DNA from: CAYRPN01 sp964426135
GTDB lineage: Bacteria; Planctomycetota; Phycisphaerae; Phycisphaerales; Phycisphaeraceae
Reading direction: 5' to 3'
DNA: 64,000 bases
Assembly: GCA_964426135.1 (NCBI GenBank)
Contig: CAYRPN010000014.1
Span: 1-64,000 of the forward strand
The notes beneath the pieces are model-generated. The model did not search any database. It was given only the letters and a program-made list of their open reading frames with translations, and was not told the DNA's origin. Every line of letters begins with the position of its first letter. The first letter of the stretch is position 1. The position numbers and the translations under genes are program-made. Below are positions 34,562 through 42,497 of this stretch, one piece after another.

Positions 34562-35530
34562 TCACCTTCGCCTGCGGCGCAGCAGTACGAGCATGGAAAG
34601 TGTGGCGAGGCTGGCCGTGGCCGGTTCGGGGATCGGTGCCGGGGCGAAGCCGAAGAAGATAATTCCCGGATTGGTACCGACGAGTTCCCACGTTCCGTCG
34701 GTGAGATTCACGCGGCCCAGACCGCCGAGCCGAAGGGTTGGCGTTGCGGAGTTGCTGTCGTCATCGAAGAAGTTGACGTTGGTGTACAGGGTGTCGTAAT
34801 CGCCATCGAGGTCTTCATCGACGCCTGTCATCGCGGCGTATCCGGAGAAGCGCGGGTCGATGCCGAAGTTGCCGACCTGTCCGACCACCGAAGCGAAGCC
34901 AGTGTCGGCGACCAGGGCGATCAGTGTGTTGGTGTCGAGATCGACGCCGTAAAGCGTGTCACCGATCGAACCCAACCCGATGACGAACGGCTGGGCGGTG
35001 CCGAGCGGCGTGCCGCGGGCGGTGTCGACGGCGTCGCCGATCTGTGAAAGTGATCCGAGCGGCGTCGCGATGCCGGTTCCCAAGGCCAACTGGTGAAGTT
35101 GCTGCGTGTCGAAATTGGCGTTGAACGGCAAAATGAATCCGCGTCCGTCAGGCGTGACATCGAACCCCGTGGAGTTCAACCCGTTCGACGAGGTCATGGG
35201 GGTCACCACGCCTGTGTGCGGATCGACCGAGACCACTCGACCGCTCGCGAAGCCGACCAACTGCGATCCGCTGAGCGCCAGCGCGGCCGGCAATCCGGAG
35301 ACCGACGGTGACAGCGGCACGGCCACGCCCGACTTCGTGTCGATGGCGTACACTCGGTTCTCCCGCACGTCGTCATGCGTGCCGGGAGTGTTTTCGATCA
35401 GCAGTTGACCGGTTGCCAGGATGGTCGCTGCCGAGGCAGGCAACGGCTGCAACGAGAGCGTTGCCGCGCAGGCTACCGTCGCAAGCCATTTTCTGAACGT
35501 AAAGCGCGTCGATACGTTTCGATTACTCAT
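34562..35530 (-). CDS. PEP-CTERM protein with propeller-like body in zinc-type operon
   Basis: 322 residues; the ATG at 35530 has AGGAG eight bases upstream. A signal peptide ends near LPASA. The body has repeated NRVYAIDTKSG / GRVVSVDPHTG / DTLYGVDLDTN strands, typical of a beta-propeller of the DUF4394 or YVTN kind. Acidic DEDLDGDYD may bind a metal. The C-terminus is IPEPATASLATL, a short helix and five Arg: a PEP-CTERM sorting signal. It lies between DUF1826 and the COG0523 GTPase with gaps of 68 and 94 nt. An extracellular metal-related role is inferred from context only. Confidence 0.85.
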   Translation of the reverse strand: MSNRNVSTRFTFRKWLATVACAATLSLQPLPASAATILATGQLLIENTPGTHDDVRENRVYAIDTKSGVAVPLSPSVSGLPAALALSGSQLVGFASGRVVSVDPHTGVVTPMTSSNGLNSTGFDVTPDGRGFILPFNANFDTQQLHQLALGTGIATPLGSLSQIGDAVDTARGTPLGTAQPFVIGLGSIGDTLYGVDLDTNTLIALVADTGFASVVGQVGNFGIDPRFSGYAAMTGVDEDLDGDYDTLYTNVNFFDDDSNSATPTLRLGGLGRVNLTDGTWELVGTNPGIIFFGFAPAPIPEPATASLATLSMLVLLRRRRR

Positions 35531-35598
35531 TTCAAATCTCCTGTGAAGGTCCTTATCCGACATCCGTTGCTGGAAACACTCAAGCAACGTTCAGATGT

Positions 35599-36144
35599 TC
35601 AATAGTCCAGGATCAGACATAGCCGACGTTCGCCGACCCCCATTGGCGGTGAGCGGTGCAGCACCGAGTCGCGGTGGTTCGCGTGTTTGCAGCCTTTGAA
35701 GAAGAGCAGGTCCCACGGACGGGCGGACAGGATCTGATCGGGCGCGGCAGTGAAGTGGTACTGCGTCGTCGGGCCGGCGTAGGTCGTCACCATCCGCACG
35801 TGAACGCAGTCGCTGTGGAACTTTGGACAAGTGGTGGTGGTGCAAAGTTCCATGCGCAGATTTGCTTCCTCCAGATCAAATTGCTCCAGGAAACACGCAC
35901 AGACCTCGCCGGCGTCATCCGACAATGCCTGGATTGCCAGCCCCATCTCGATGAGCATGCGTGCCGCTTGTTCAACCGCATCGAACCGATGGATGACATG
36001 CCGCAGCGCCAATGGGCGAGCCTGTCGCAGCGACTGCGAAAGATCCATCCGTGGCACACGCTGTAACGTCACCAGGTCGATGCCGGTTTCGTCCAGACAC
36101 TGTACGGGCGTCCAATTGATTCTTGAGGGTCTTGTCTGTTCCAT
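35599..36144 (-). CDS. DUF1826 family protein
   Basis: 181 residues, cytoplasmic, function not established. The motifs CPKFHSDCVHVRMVTTYAGPTTQY and HRDSVLHRSPP near the C-terminus identify DUF1826, a family often found in Zur regulons next to COG0523 GTPases. Conserved His, Cys and Asp residues could bind a metal; the pattern resembles a cupin or 2-oxoglutarate-type site (HSD..H), which is inference. It is the first gene of the operon and starts about 34 nt after the predicted transcription start. Confidence 0.85.
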   Translation of the reverse strand: MEQTRPSRINWTPVQCLDETGIDLVTLQRVPRMDLSQSLRQARPLALRHVIHRFDAVEQAARMLIEMGLAIQALSDDAGEVCACFLEQFDLEEANLRMELCTTTTCPKFHSDCVHVRMVTTYAGPTTQYHFTAAPDQILSARPWDLLFFKGCKHANHRDSVLHRSPPMGVGERRLCLILDY

Positions 36145-36153
36145 GAAATTAAC

Positions 36154-36173
36154 GATAACGATAGTGCGTTATC
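36154..36173. promoter_or_regulatory. Palindromic operator 2, probable Zur site
   Basis: GATAACG-ATAGTG-CGTTATC, a 7-6-7 inverted repeat located between the predicted transcription start and the DUF1826 ATG. The ATAACG/CGTTAT half-sites are Zur/Fur-like. Zur is suggested because the genes controlled are zinc-linked. Confidence 0.7.
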
Positions 36174-36184
36174 ATTAGAGTCAG

Positions 36185-36212
36185 ATGATAATGGCTTATC
36201 AACACCTGTCAA
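36185..36212 (-). promoter_or_regulatory. Promoter with operator 1 of DUF1826-COG0523 operon
   Basis: On the minus strand TTGACA (36212-36207) and TATCAT (36190-36185) are 16 bases apart. A second palindrome, TGATAA-TGGC-TTATCA at 36186-36201, overlaps the spacer and -10 element, which is an ideal place for a repressor. Together with operator 2 it gives a two-site repressed promoter. Confidence 0.75.
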
Positions 36213-36374
36213 GTGATCAGGTGGAAATCAGGCGTTATGGAACACGGCCAGCCCCGCATCTCGTTGTTCGAGGCCAATGAGTTCGTGTCGACTTGGACAA
36301 CAATCAACGCTGCTCCAGAGCCGGGCGCATGGAGGTGAAGTGATTCATGTGACGTGCGAGTGGTTTCAGCGGCA

Positions 36375-37700
36375 CTACTTCCCAGGCGCCGCCACGAACT
36401 GGATCACCGGCGATCCCTTCTCAAAATCCCACACCATCACGCTGCCGTCGTGCGCGCCGCCGGCGACGCGCTTCGTGCCGCTGTGATACGCGAGGCAATA
36501 GGGCGTCTCTTTCAGGCCGGAAAACGTGCGCTTGCTGCTGCGGTCCTTCGCGCTGAACTGGCGGAGGTTGTTGTCGGAGAAGCTGCCCAGCAGCACGTCG
36601 CCATCGATAAGCAGTTCGTGTACTTCGCCGCCGCCCATTTCGCCCAGGCGTTTGGCGTCGGCGATGTTCCACTGCATGATGCGCTTGTCGCGCCCGCCGG
36701 TGAAGACGCTGTTGCCGTCGGGCGCGAAGGCGGCGGCGTAGACCTGATCGTTGTGATCGGTGAAGCCTCCGATCTGGGCGCCGTTCCTGGTGAGGTCGTA
36801 CACCTTCGCGCTCTTGTCCCGGCTGGCGGAGGCGAGCTTCGTGCCGTCGCCGCTGAACGCCACGGCCATGACCCAGTCGGAGTGCTGGCTGATGGCGAAC
36901 TTGAGCCGGCTCGATTCGGTGTCGAACACGCGGATGACGCCGTCCGCGCCGCCGCAGGCGAGCTGCTTGCCGTCGGCGCTGTACTTCACATCGAGCACGA
37001 CGTCGGTGGTGTTCGCCAGCACGCCGATGAGTTTGCCGTCGGCGAAGTTGACGAGGCGGACTTCGCCCGATTCGCCAGGCGTTCCTCCCGCGACTGCGAG
37101 AGCTGTTCCGTCGGGATGAAACGCCAGGCTATAGATTCGTTGCGGCAGACCGCCGATGCGGCGAACAAGCTTGCCGTCGGCGGCGTTCCAGATCGTGACC
37201 TCGTGGTATCCGCCGGCGACGACCGCCGCTCCATCCGGCGAAAACGCCAGAGCGGTGATCGGAATCGGCCGGGCGTAAGTCGCGGGCGCCGCCGGATGCT
37301 CCGCGGGCGGCAGGATGGAAATGAGCGTGGCCTTTGGATCGCCGCCGTCGTACTTGGCGCCCTGCTCGATCCACTTCTTGATCGTGGCGATCGTCGCGGC
37401 GGGGAGCGGGTCCGCCTTTTTGGGCATGCGCTCGTCTTTGTCGGCGGTGACGAGCAGCTTGTAGAGTTCGCTGGCATCGGGCTTGCCGGGCGTGACCGCG
37501 GCGTCGTCGCTGCTGCCGGGCTTCAGCAGGGCTTCGAAGCTGTCGACGCGGTACTTGCTCTTGGCGTCCTTGGGGCCGTGGCAGTTCTGGCAGTGCTTCA
37601 CCAGCACGGGGGCGACGTCCTTGCGGAAGCTGACATCCTGGGCGGAGGCGATGTGAACGAACATCAGGCACGCGGCTGCAACGAGCGATTGGCTTTGCAT
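36375..37700 (-). CDS. Secreted cytochrome c (PSC1) and WD40 repeat protein
   Basis: 441 residues. A signal peptide ends near HIASAQ. A planctomycete-type cytochrome c domain covers about 22-115, with heme motif CQNCH and the distal RMPKK segment containing the likely Met ligand. Six or seven WD40 blades follow (ALAFSPDGAAVVAGG, SLAFHPDGTALAVAGG, AVAFSGDGTKLASASRDKS and others). The fusion is a hallmark of Planctomycetes periplasmic proteins; electron-transfer partners are unknown. It is 31 nt behind the gene that begins at 38760, so probably co-transcribed. Confidence 0.88.
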   Translation of the reverse strand: MQSQSLVAAACLMFVHIASAQDVSFRKDVAPVLVKHCQNCHGPKDAKSKYRVDSFEALLKPGSSDDAAVTPGKPDASELYKLLVTADKDERMPKKADPLPAATIATIKKWIEQGAKYDGGDPKATLISILPPAEHPAAPATYARPIPITALAFSPDGAAVVAGGYHEVTIWNAADGKLVRRIGGLPQRIYSLAFHPDGTALAVAGGTPGESGEVRLVNFADGKLIGVLANTTDVVLDVKYSADGKQLACGGADGVIRVFDTESSRLKFAISQHSDWVMAVAFSGDGTKLASASRDKSAKVYDLTRNGAQIGGFTDHNDQVYAAAFAPDGNSVFTGGRDKRIMQWNIADAKRLGEMGGGEVHELLIDGDVLLGSFSDNNLRQFSAKDRSSKRTFSGLKETPYCLAYHSGTKRVAGGAHDGSVMVWDFEKGSPVIQFVAAPGK

Positions 37701-37731
37701 CGGTGAAATTGAACGGCGACCATCGTTGGTT

Positions 37732-38760
37732 TCAATCCGCGAAGAAATCGACGTAATCCAGCCACGCGCCTTCCGACCAACTCGCCGGCGGCGGGGTGAT
37801 CAGCTCCAGCGTCACTATGTCGCCGGACTTCATGCCCGAGGGCAGCGTGAACTTCAGGTCGGACCAGGCGGTCGTCTGCACTTTCGCTTCGCCGATCACC
37901 TTGCCGGCAGCGGAAACTTCGAGGATGAAGTTCGTTTCGTAGCCGCGCGTGCCGACGCGGAGCACCGTGCCCTTGCCGCGCCACGGGATGGTCACGCGCG
38001 TGGGCCGGCCGAGCAGATGTGCTTCCTTGTCGAGCGCGGCTGTGGGGTCGCGCTTGGCGTCATCGTCCGGCTTCCTGTCCTTGAACAGATCGACCTTGTC
38101 GTCCTTCTTCGCTTCGGCTTTTCGCGGGTGCGGCACGGTGAAGAGCAAGCCCTTTCGATAGAGAAAATGCTCGACGTGCTTAGCGCCGCTGCGGTGCATG
38201 GTGCCCTGGGCCTTGTGAACCCAGTTATCGTCCTCCGCCTTGTTCTCGCCTTCGGTGAGCTTCCACGCCTTCAGGGCGAAGAAGGAATGCAGGTCGGCCT
38301 GCACCTGCGTCATCCAGAGGTCACCCACTTTGTCGGGGCCTGGAAACGCGCCGCCGGCCTGGGCGTCGTACTCCTTCGCCCGTTTCAGGTGATCGGACTC
38401 ACCGAACTTCAGGAAGTTCGCGGCGAAAGGTTTGAACTTGTCGGCTTCGGGCGAAGGATACTCCTCCGCGACGCGCAGCAGCAGGCGGTACCACGTGGCG
38501 GCCTCCTCCCGGCGATTCAACTTGGCCAGGGATGACGCGAGCAGATGCATCGCCTCGGGCTGGCGGAAGTCGTCCCAGAAAAGCACGTAGCTGAATTTTT
38601 CCACCTCGATGTGCTTGCCGGTTTTGGAAAGATGCCGGACCGCGTCGAGGCCGGTGACAGTGATGACGCGGCGGCCGCCTTTGGGCTTCTCCTCCTCTTG
38701 CGCGTCGGTGCTGCCGGTGAGCAGGGCGATTAGGAGCAAGGAAAGGGAGCATCGCAGCAT
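37732..38760 (-). CDS. Secreted protein of unknown function
   Basis: 342 residues. The ATG at 38760 gives a clean signal peptide (MLRCSLSLLLIALLTGSTDA); a longer open frame is unlikely. The N-terminal half is helical, with a TPR-like AMHLLASSLAKLNRREEAATWYRLLLRVAEEYP segment. A charged Lys/Asp linker leads to a C-terminal beta-rich domain (about 250-342) like a small carbohydrate-binding sandwich. No family recognised. It precedes the PSC1-WD40 gene in the same operon and is divergent from the GbsR regulator. Confidence 0.7.
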   Translation of the reverse strand: MLRCSLSLLLIALLTGSTDAQEEEKPKGGRRVITVTGLDAVRHLSKTGKHIEVEKFSYVLFWDDFRQPEAMHLLASSLAKLNRREEAATWYRLLLRVAEEYPSPEADKFKPFAANFLKFGESDHLKRAKEYDAQAGGAFPGPDKVGDLWMTQVQADLHSFFALKAWKLTEGENKAEDDNWVHKAQGTMHRSGAKHVEHFLYRKGLLFTVPHPRKAEAKKDDKVDLFKDRKPDDDAKRDPTAALDKEAHLLGRPTRVTIPWRGKGTVLRVGTRGYETNFILEVSAAGKVIGEAKVQTTAWSDLKFTLPSGMKSGDIVTLELITPPPASWSEGAWLDYVDFFAD

Positions 38761-38854
38761 AAGGAGCCTCGCGATCGGCAGGTGGGCAACAGCATGATAA
38801 CGCCGCAGCCGCGGCGGCCGCACGAAGAATTGTTGAAAAAGGCGACATTCCCTC

Positions 38855-38883
38855 TTGACAGCATCCCAAGTAGACGATAATTT
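38855..38883 (+). promoter_or_regulatory. Promoter of the GbsR-type regulator
   Basis: A perfect TTGACA (38855-38860) is followed after 17 bases by TAATTT, or after 15 by GATAAT. The adjacent TTTCAGTATAGACAGAAA (38881-38898) is an imperfect inverted repeat and may be the regulator's own operator. It is AT-rich compared with its surroundings. Confidence 0.65.
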
Positions 38884-38922
38884 CAGTATAGACAGAAATA
38901 ACTGCTAGGTCGGGAGTTCACC

Positions 38923-39453
38923 ATGCAACTGACGCCAGTCCAACAGAAGTTCGTCCTGCACTGGGGCGAGATGGGCACGCGGTGGGGGATCAACCGCACC
39001 GTGGCCCAGATCCACGCGCTGCTGTTCATCGCCGGCAAGCCCCTGGATGCCGAGGAAATCGCCGAGACGCTCTCGGTGGCGCGTTCCAATGTCTCCACCA
39101 GCCTGCGCGAGTTGCAGGGCTGGGGGATCGTGAAGGTCACGCACGTTCTGGGCGACCGCCGGGACCATTTTGAGTCGATGAAGGACGTCTGGGAAATGTT
39201 TCAGACGGTGCTCGACGAGCGCAAGAAGCGCGAGATCGATCCGACGTTGGCGCTCCTTCGCGAATGCGTGTCGGATGCGGAAAGAGGCGGAAGCAGCGAG
39301 ATCGGCACCAGGGAGCGACTGGGCGCGCTCCTGGATTTCTTCGAGACGATGTCGACCTGGTATCGCGACATCCGCAGCCTGCCTTCCAGCGCGATGATGA
39401 AATTCGTCCGCATCGGCGGCAAGGTGAAGAAGTGGCTCGGCATGGCGGGGTGA
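38923..39453 (+). CDS. GbsR/MarR-type transcriptional regulator
   Basis: 176 residues. A winged helix-turn-helix spans about 25-85 (GKPLDAEEIAETLSVARSNVSTSLRELQGWGIV), followed by a dimerising helical C-terminus. The early FVLHWGEMGTRWGINRTVAQIHALLF segment is typical of GbsR-like proteins, which often respond to osmolytes, fatty acids or envelope stress. It lies upstream of, and in the same direction as, the DCC-MBOAT cluster, so it probably controls that cluster and itself. Confidence 0.85.
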   Translation: MQLTPVQQKFVLHWGEMGTRWGINRTVAQIHALLFIAGKPLDAEEIAETLSVARSNVSTSLRELQGWGIVKVTHVLGDRRDHFESMKDVWEMFQTVLDERKKREIDPTLALLRECVSDAERGGSSEIGTRERLGALLDFFETMSTWYRDIRSLPSSAMMKFVRIGGKVKKWLGMAG

Positions 39454-39645
39454 AGACAGAGGACGGAGGACAGAGGACGGAGCACGGAGGCCGGGCTTGG
39501 GAATCGGATCGTTCGGGGCAGTGGATCCGTTCCGATTCCCCTCCCTCTTAGGGAGGGGCTAGGGGAGGGTCGGCCAACCGACGGCATTCAGCCGAGGAAT
39601 GCAACGATGGCCTGCTCTTGAAGATGTTTTTGAAAGGACACGCTC
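39454..39645. repeat. Spacer with tandem repeat and family D element
   Basis: A GACAGAGGACGGAGGACAGAGG array (about 39457-39490), then a family D hairpin CCCCTCCC TCTTA GGGAGGGG with trailing CTAGGGGAGGGTCGG (about 39537-39576). The same design as in mnmE and at 61.3 kb. Confidence 0.8.
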
Positions 39646-41064
39646 ATGAAACCTCACGCTTTACAAACTCAGGCGATTCAGCCTGCGGATCATGCCGCCC
39701 CGGATCGCCTTTTCATTTGGGATGGTGTTTCAGTTCATACAGAAACAACGAATAAAACGGTACGAGAAGCATCCTCAGGCTGGCTGGCCTACGACGCGGA
39801 CTGCGCGTTCTGCGTCGCCATGGTCCGCCCGGTTGCCGGGATTCTCGCGCGGCGCGGCATCGGTGTCGTGCCCCTGCAGGCGGGCTGGGTGCGGCAGCGC
39901 TTGGGGCTGCGTGACGGCGAGCGCGCCGATCGCATGTGGCTGATTCGCCGCGATGGCGCGAATTGCGGCGGCGGCGACGCCCTGATCGAAATCGCCCGTC
40001 GGGTCTGGTGGGCCAGGCCTGCCGCGTGGCTGGCGCGCCTGCCCGGTGTGCGGCGGCTGATCAACGCCGCCTACATGCTCATCGCCCGCAACCGCGACTG
40101 CAGCAACGGCGCGTGTGCGGTCGCGCCGCGTGGGCCGGGCATGATGGCTCGCATCGTCGACTGGCTCCCGCTGATCGTCGCGCCCGGCGCGGCGATGTTC
40201 ACGCGATCCGCGCTGCCGGCCTGGGCGTTCATGTGGGTGCTCGCGGTGGCGATCTTCGCGGGTTGCAAGTGGCTGATGTTCAGGCGGAGCACGAGAAAGA
40301 TTGCCGCGGCGCGGGGACAAGCGACGGGAAATCCCCGGCGGAGCCGGGCGCCAATGGCCGGATACTTTCTGGCGTGGCCGGGGTTGGATGCGACGGCGTT
40401 TCTGGATTCTGATGCGAAGCCCAAAGCGCCCGGCCTGCGCGACTGGCTTGCGACGGCGGCGAACCTGGCGATCGGCGCGACCTTCGTGGCGCTGACGCGT
40501 CTCGTTCCTGTCGACCAGCCCTTGCTCGCCGGCTGGGTGTTCATGTTCGGGTTGATCTTTCTTCTCCACTTCGGCGCGCTGCGGGCGATGACGCTGGCGT
40601 GGCGACATGCGGGCGTCGACGCGCCGCTGATGATGGAGAATCCCGCGGCCGCGACGAGCCTCAGTGAGTTCTGGGGCAAGCGCTGGAACCGCGATTTCCG
40701 CGTCCTCGCCCATGAGGTCGTCTTCAAGCCGGCGCATCGGATGCTCGCTCGCCTCGGCGTTTCTCGCGCCGCGGGCTGGGCGATGCTCGCCGTCTTTTTC
40801 GTCTCCGGCCTCGTGCATGACCTGGTGATTTCCGTGCCGGCCCGCGCGGGCTTCGGTCTGCCGACCGGCTACTTCCTCCTGCAGGCGGCGGGCTTGTGGT
40901 TCGAGCGGTCCGCGACGGGGCGCAAACTCGGACTAGGACGCGGGCTGACGGGGTGGCTGTTCACGTTCGCACTGGTGGCAGCGCCGGCGTTCGCGCTGTT
41001 TCACCCGCCGTTCGTGGTGAACGTGATGGTGCCGTTCGGCCGGGCGATCGGGGTCGTCCCGTGA
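39646..41064 (+). CDS. DCC thiol-oxidoreductase / MBOAT (wax-synthase-like) fusion
   Basis: 472 residues. AAGGA is eight bases upstream of the ATG. Residues 45-150 are a DCC (DUF393) domain with the YDADCAFC motif, Cys53 and Cys56, a redox thiol pair. The rest is a multi-pass membrane region. Near residue 338 SLSEFWGKRWNRDF matches the wax-synthase-like MBOAT acyltransferase signature, and His391 in GLVHDL is the expected catalytic His. It may acylate a lipid or alcohol, with DCC providing redox control or delivery; that is inference. A REP-like palindrome at 40333-40357 is translated in frame near residues 230-237. Confidence 0.82.
   Translation: MKPHALQTQAIQPADHAAPDRLFIWDGVSVHTETTNKTVREASSGWLAYDADCAFCVAMVRPVAGILARRGIGVVPLQAGWVRQRLGLRDGERADRMWLIRRDGANCGGGDALIEIARRVWWARPAAWLARLPGVRRLINAAYMLIARNRDCSNGACAVAPRGPGMMARIVDWLPLIVAPGAAMFTRSALPAWAFMWVLAVAIFAGCKWLMFRRSTRKIAAARGQATGNPRRSRAPMAGYFLAWPGLDATAFLDSDAKPKAPGLRDWLATAANLAIGATFVALTRLVPVDQPLLAGWVFMFGLIFLLHFGALRAMTLAWRHAGVDAPLMMENPAAATSLSEFWGKRWNRDFRVLAHEVVFKPAHRMLARLGVSRAAGWAMLAVFFVSGLVHDLVISVPARAGFGLPTGYFLLQAAGLWFERSATGRKLGLGRGLTGWLFTFALVAAPAFALFHPPFVVNVMVPFGRAIGVVP
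40333..40357. repeat. Family A REP inside the DCC-MBOAT gene
   Basis: CCCCGGCGGAGCCGGGCGCC followed by AATGG, a slightly decayed copy of the family A palindrome. It is translated as PRRSRAPMAG in a loop between membrane segments and does not break the frame. Confidence 0.8.
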
Positions 41065-41085
41065 ATCTGTGAAATGAGGTGTGCC

Positions 41086-41493
41086 ATGACAACGCTTGAA
41101 CTTCTCATCGTGATCGCCGGCGTGCTGCACTTCGGCATTCTCATCGCCAGTTCGCTGGTGCCGCAGGTCCTCGACTGGCGCGGCGAACTGCAGCGGGTCA
41201 GTCCGATGACGCGGCATCTCGTGTGGACGCACGGTGCGTTCATCGTGATCACGATCATCGGCTTCGGCGTGCTGGCGCTGACCAACGCGGCGAGCCTGGT
41301 GTCCGGCGGTGCGCTGGCGCGCTCGTTGTGCGGCTTCATCGCGATCTTCTGGGGCGCGCGGTTTGTCCTGCAGTTCCTGCTCTTCGATCCGACGCCGCTG
41401 TTGACCAAGTGGTGGCTCAAGGCGGGCTACCACAGCCTGACCGTGGTGTTCGCGTACTTCGCAACGGTCTTCGGCTGGGCGGCGTTTCGCTGA
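41086..41493 (+). CDS. Four-helix membrane protein, paralogue 1
   Basis: 135 residues, unknown function. The start MTTLELLIVIAGVLHFGIL follows a GAGG site. Four hydrophobic segments are visible. A conserved FWGARFVLQF motif and a VWTHGAFIV segment recur in the paralogue at 43670. It is part of the GbsR-associated cluster, probably a small membrane partner of the MBOAT or MBL protein. Confidence 0.7.
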   Translation: MTTLELLIVIAGVLHFGILIASSLVPQVLDWRGELQRVSPMTRHLVWTHGAFIVITIIGFGVLALTNAASLVSGGALARSLCGFIAIFWGARFVLQFLLFDPTPLLTKWWLKAGYHSLTVVFAYFATVFGWAAFR

Positions 41494-41495
41494 AC

Positions 41496-41562
41496 GTAGG
41501 GTGGGCACTGCCCACCACGTTGGGGACGCGCGGTGCATTGCGGTGGGCGGTGCCCACCCTAC
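41496..41562. repeat. Inverted GTAG-foot REP pair
   Basis: GTAGGGTGGGCACTGCCCACC and an inverted partner ending GGTGCCCACCCTAC. It lies between two genes of the same operon and relates to the in-gene copy in mnmE at 14170-14199. Confidence 0.85.
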
Positions 41563-41582
41563 GACGGATCAGGAGGCTTGCC

Positions 41583-42497
41583 ATGACGACCATGTTGATT
41601 CAACCTGAAATGCCGGTGAAATCTACGGCAGTGGCGACGCGCTCCGCCGGTGCGCTCAGCGCCGCGGCGAAAGCCCGTCTCGAAGCAACCGAAGGCCATC
41701 CGTTGCTGCTGAACGACTGGGTGCGCACGCTGTTCATCCACTATGAAGTGGACGCGGAAGCGTTGCAGCCGCTGGTGCCGTACGAGCTCGACCTGCGCGG
41801 CGGCCGGGCGTATGTCAGTCTCGTTGCCTTCACGATGCGCCGTTTGCGGCCATGCCTGGGCGGGAAGATCACGCAGTGGCTCAGCGCTCCGGTGTCGAAT
41901 CATGGCTTCCTCAATGTGCGCACGTATGTGAAACACCAGGGTGAGGCGGGCATTTTCTTTCTCGCCGAGTGGCTCCCGAATCGGCTGAGCGTTTTCATCG
42001 GGCCGCGCACGTTCGGCCTGCCGTACCGCTACGGCAGGCTCGACTATCGACACGACCACGAGCGCGGCGAGCTGCAAGGCAAGGTCACCGCGCTGGACAC
42101 TGCACAGCAGCCGCGGCAGTTGCGCTATCGCGGCAGCATCGACCCGCATGCTCCTTTCCAAACCAGCGACGGCGAATCGCTGACGGAGTTTCTCGTGGAG
42201 CGATACACCGCGTTCACCGAGCGTCGCGGCGTGCGGCGGCTGTTCCGCATCTGGCACGAGCCGTGGCCGCAGACGCCGGTGGATGTGGAGATCGACGACG
42301 AAAGCCTGATCGAACTGAGCGGCGACTGGTTGCGCTCCGCGCGGCGAATCGGCGCGAACTACTCGCCGGGCGCGCTGGATGTCTGGATCGGCCGGCCGCA
42401 GTGCATCAGCGGGCGGTACTGCAGCAAGGCGTTTGACCTGCCGGGACGCGCGGCAGCCAGGGCGGTTGAGTCGGCGACCAAGGATGTGACGCCATGA
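41583..42497 (+). CDS. DUF2071 family protein (YqjF-like)
   Basis: 304 residues. AGGAGG lies upstream of the ATG. After a ~35-residue tail it has the DUF2071 features: WVRTLFIHYEVDAEALQPLVPYEL, AYVSLVAFTMRRLRP, NVRTYVKHQGEAGIFFLAEWLPNRLSV and GLPYRYGRLD. The fold is related to acetoacetate decarboxylase, but the function is not established. No membrane helix is seen. Its TGA overlaps the start of the next gene, so the two are translated together. Confidence 0.85.
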   Translation: MTTMLIQPEMPVKSTAVATRSAGALSAAAKARLEATEGHPLLLNDWVRTLFIHYEVDAEALQPLVPYELDLRGGRAYVSLVAFTMRRLRPCLGGKITQWLSAPVSNHGFLNVRTYVKHQGEAGIFFLAEWLPNRLSVFIGPRTFGLPYRYGRLDYRHDHERGELQGKVTALDTAQQPRQLRYRGSIDPHAPFQTSDGESLTEFLVERYTAFTERRGVRRLFRIWHEPWPQTPVDVEIDDESLIELSGDWLRSARRIGANYSPGALDVWIGRPQCISGRYCSKAFDLPGRAAARAVESATKDVTP

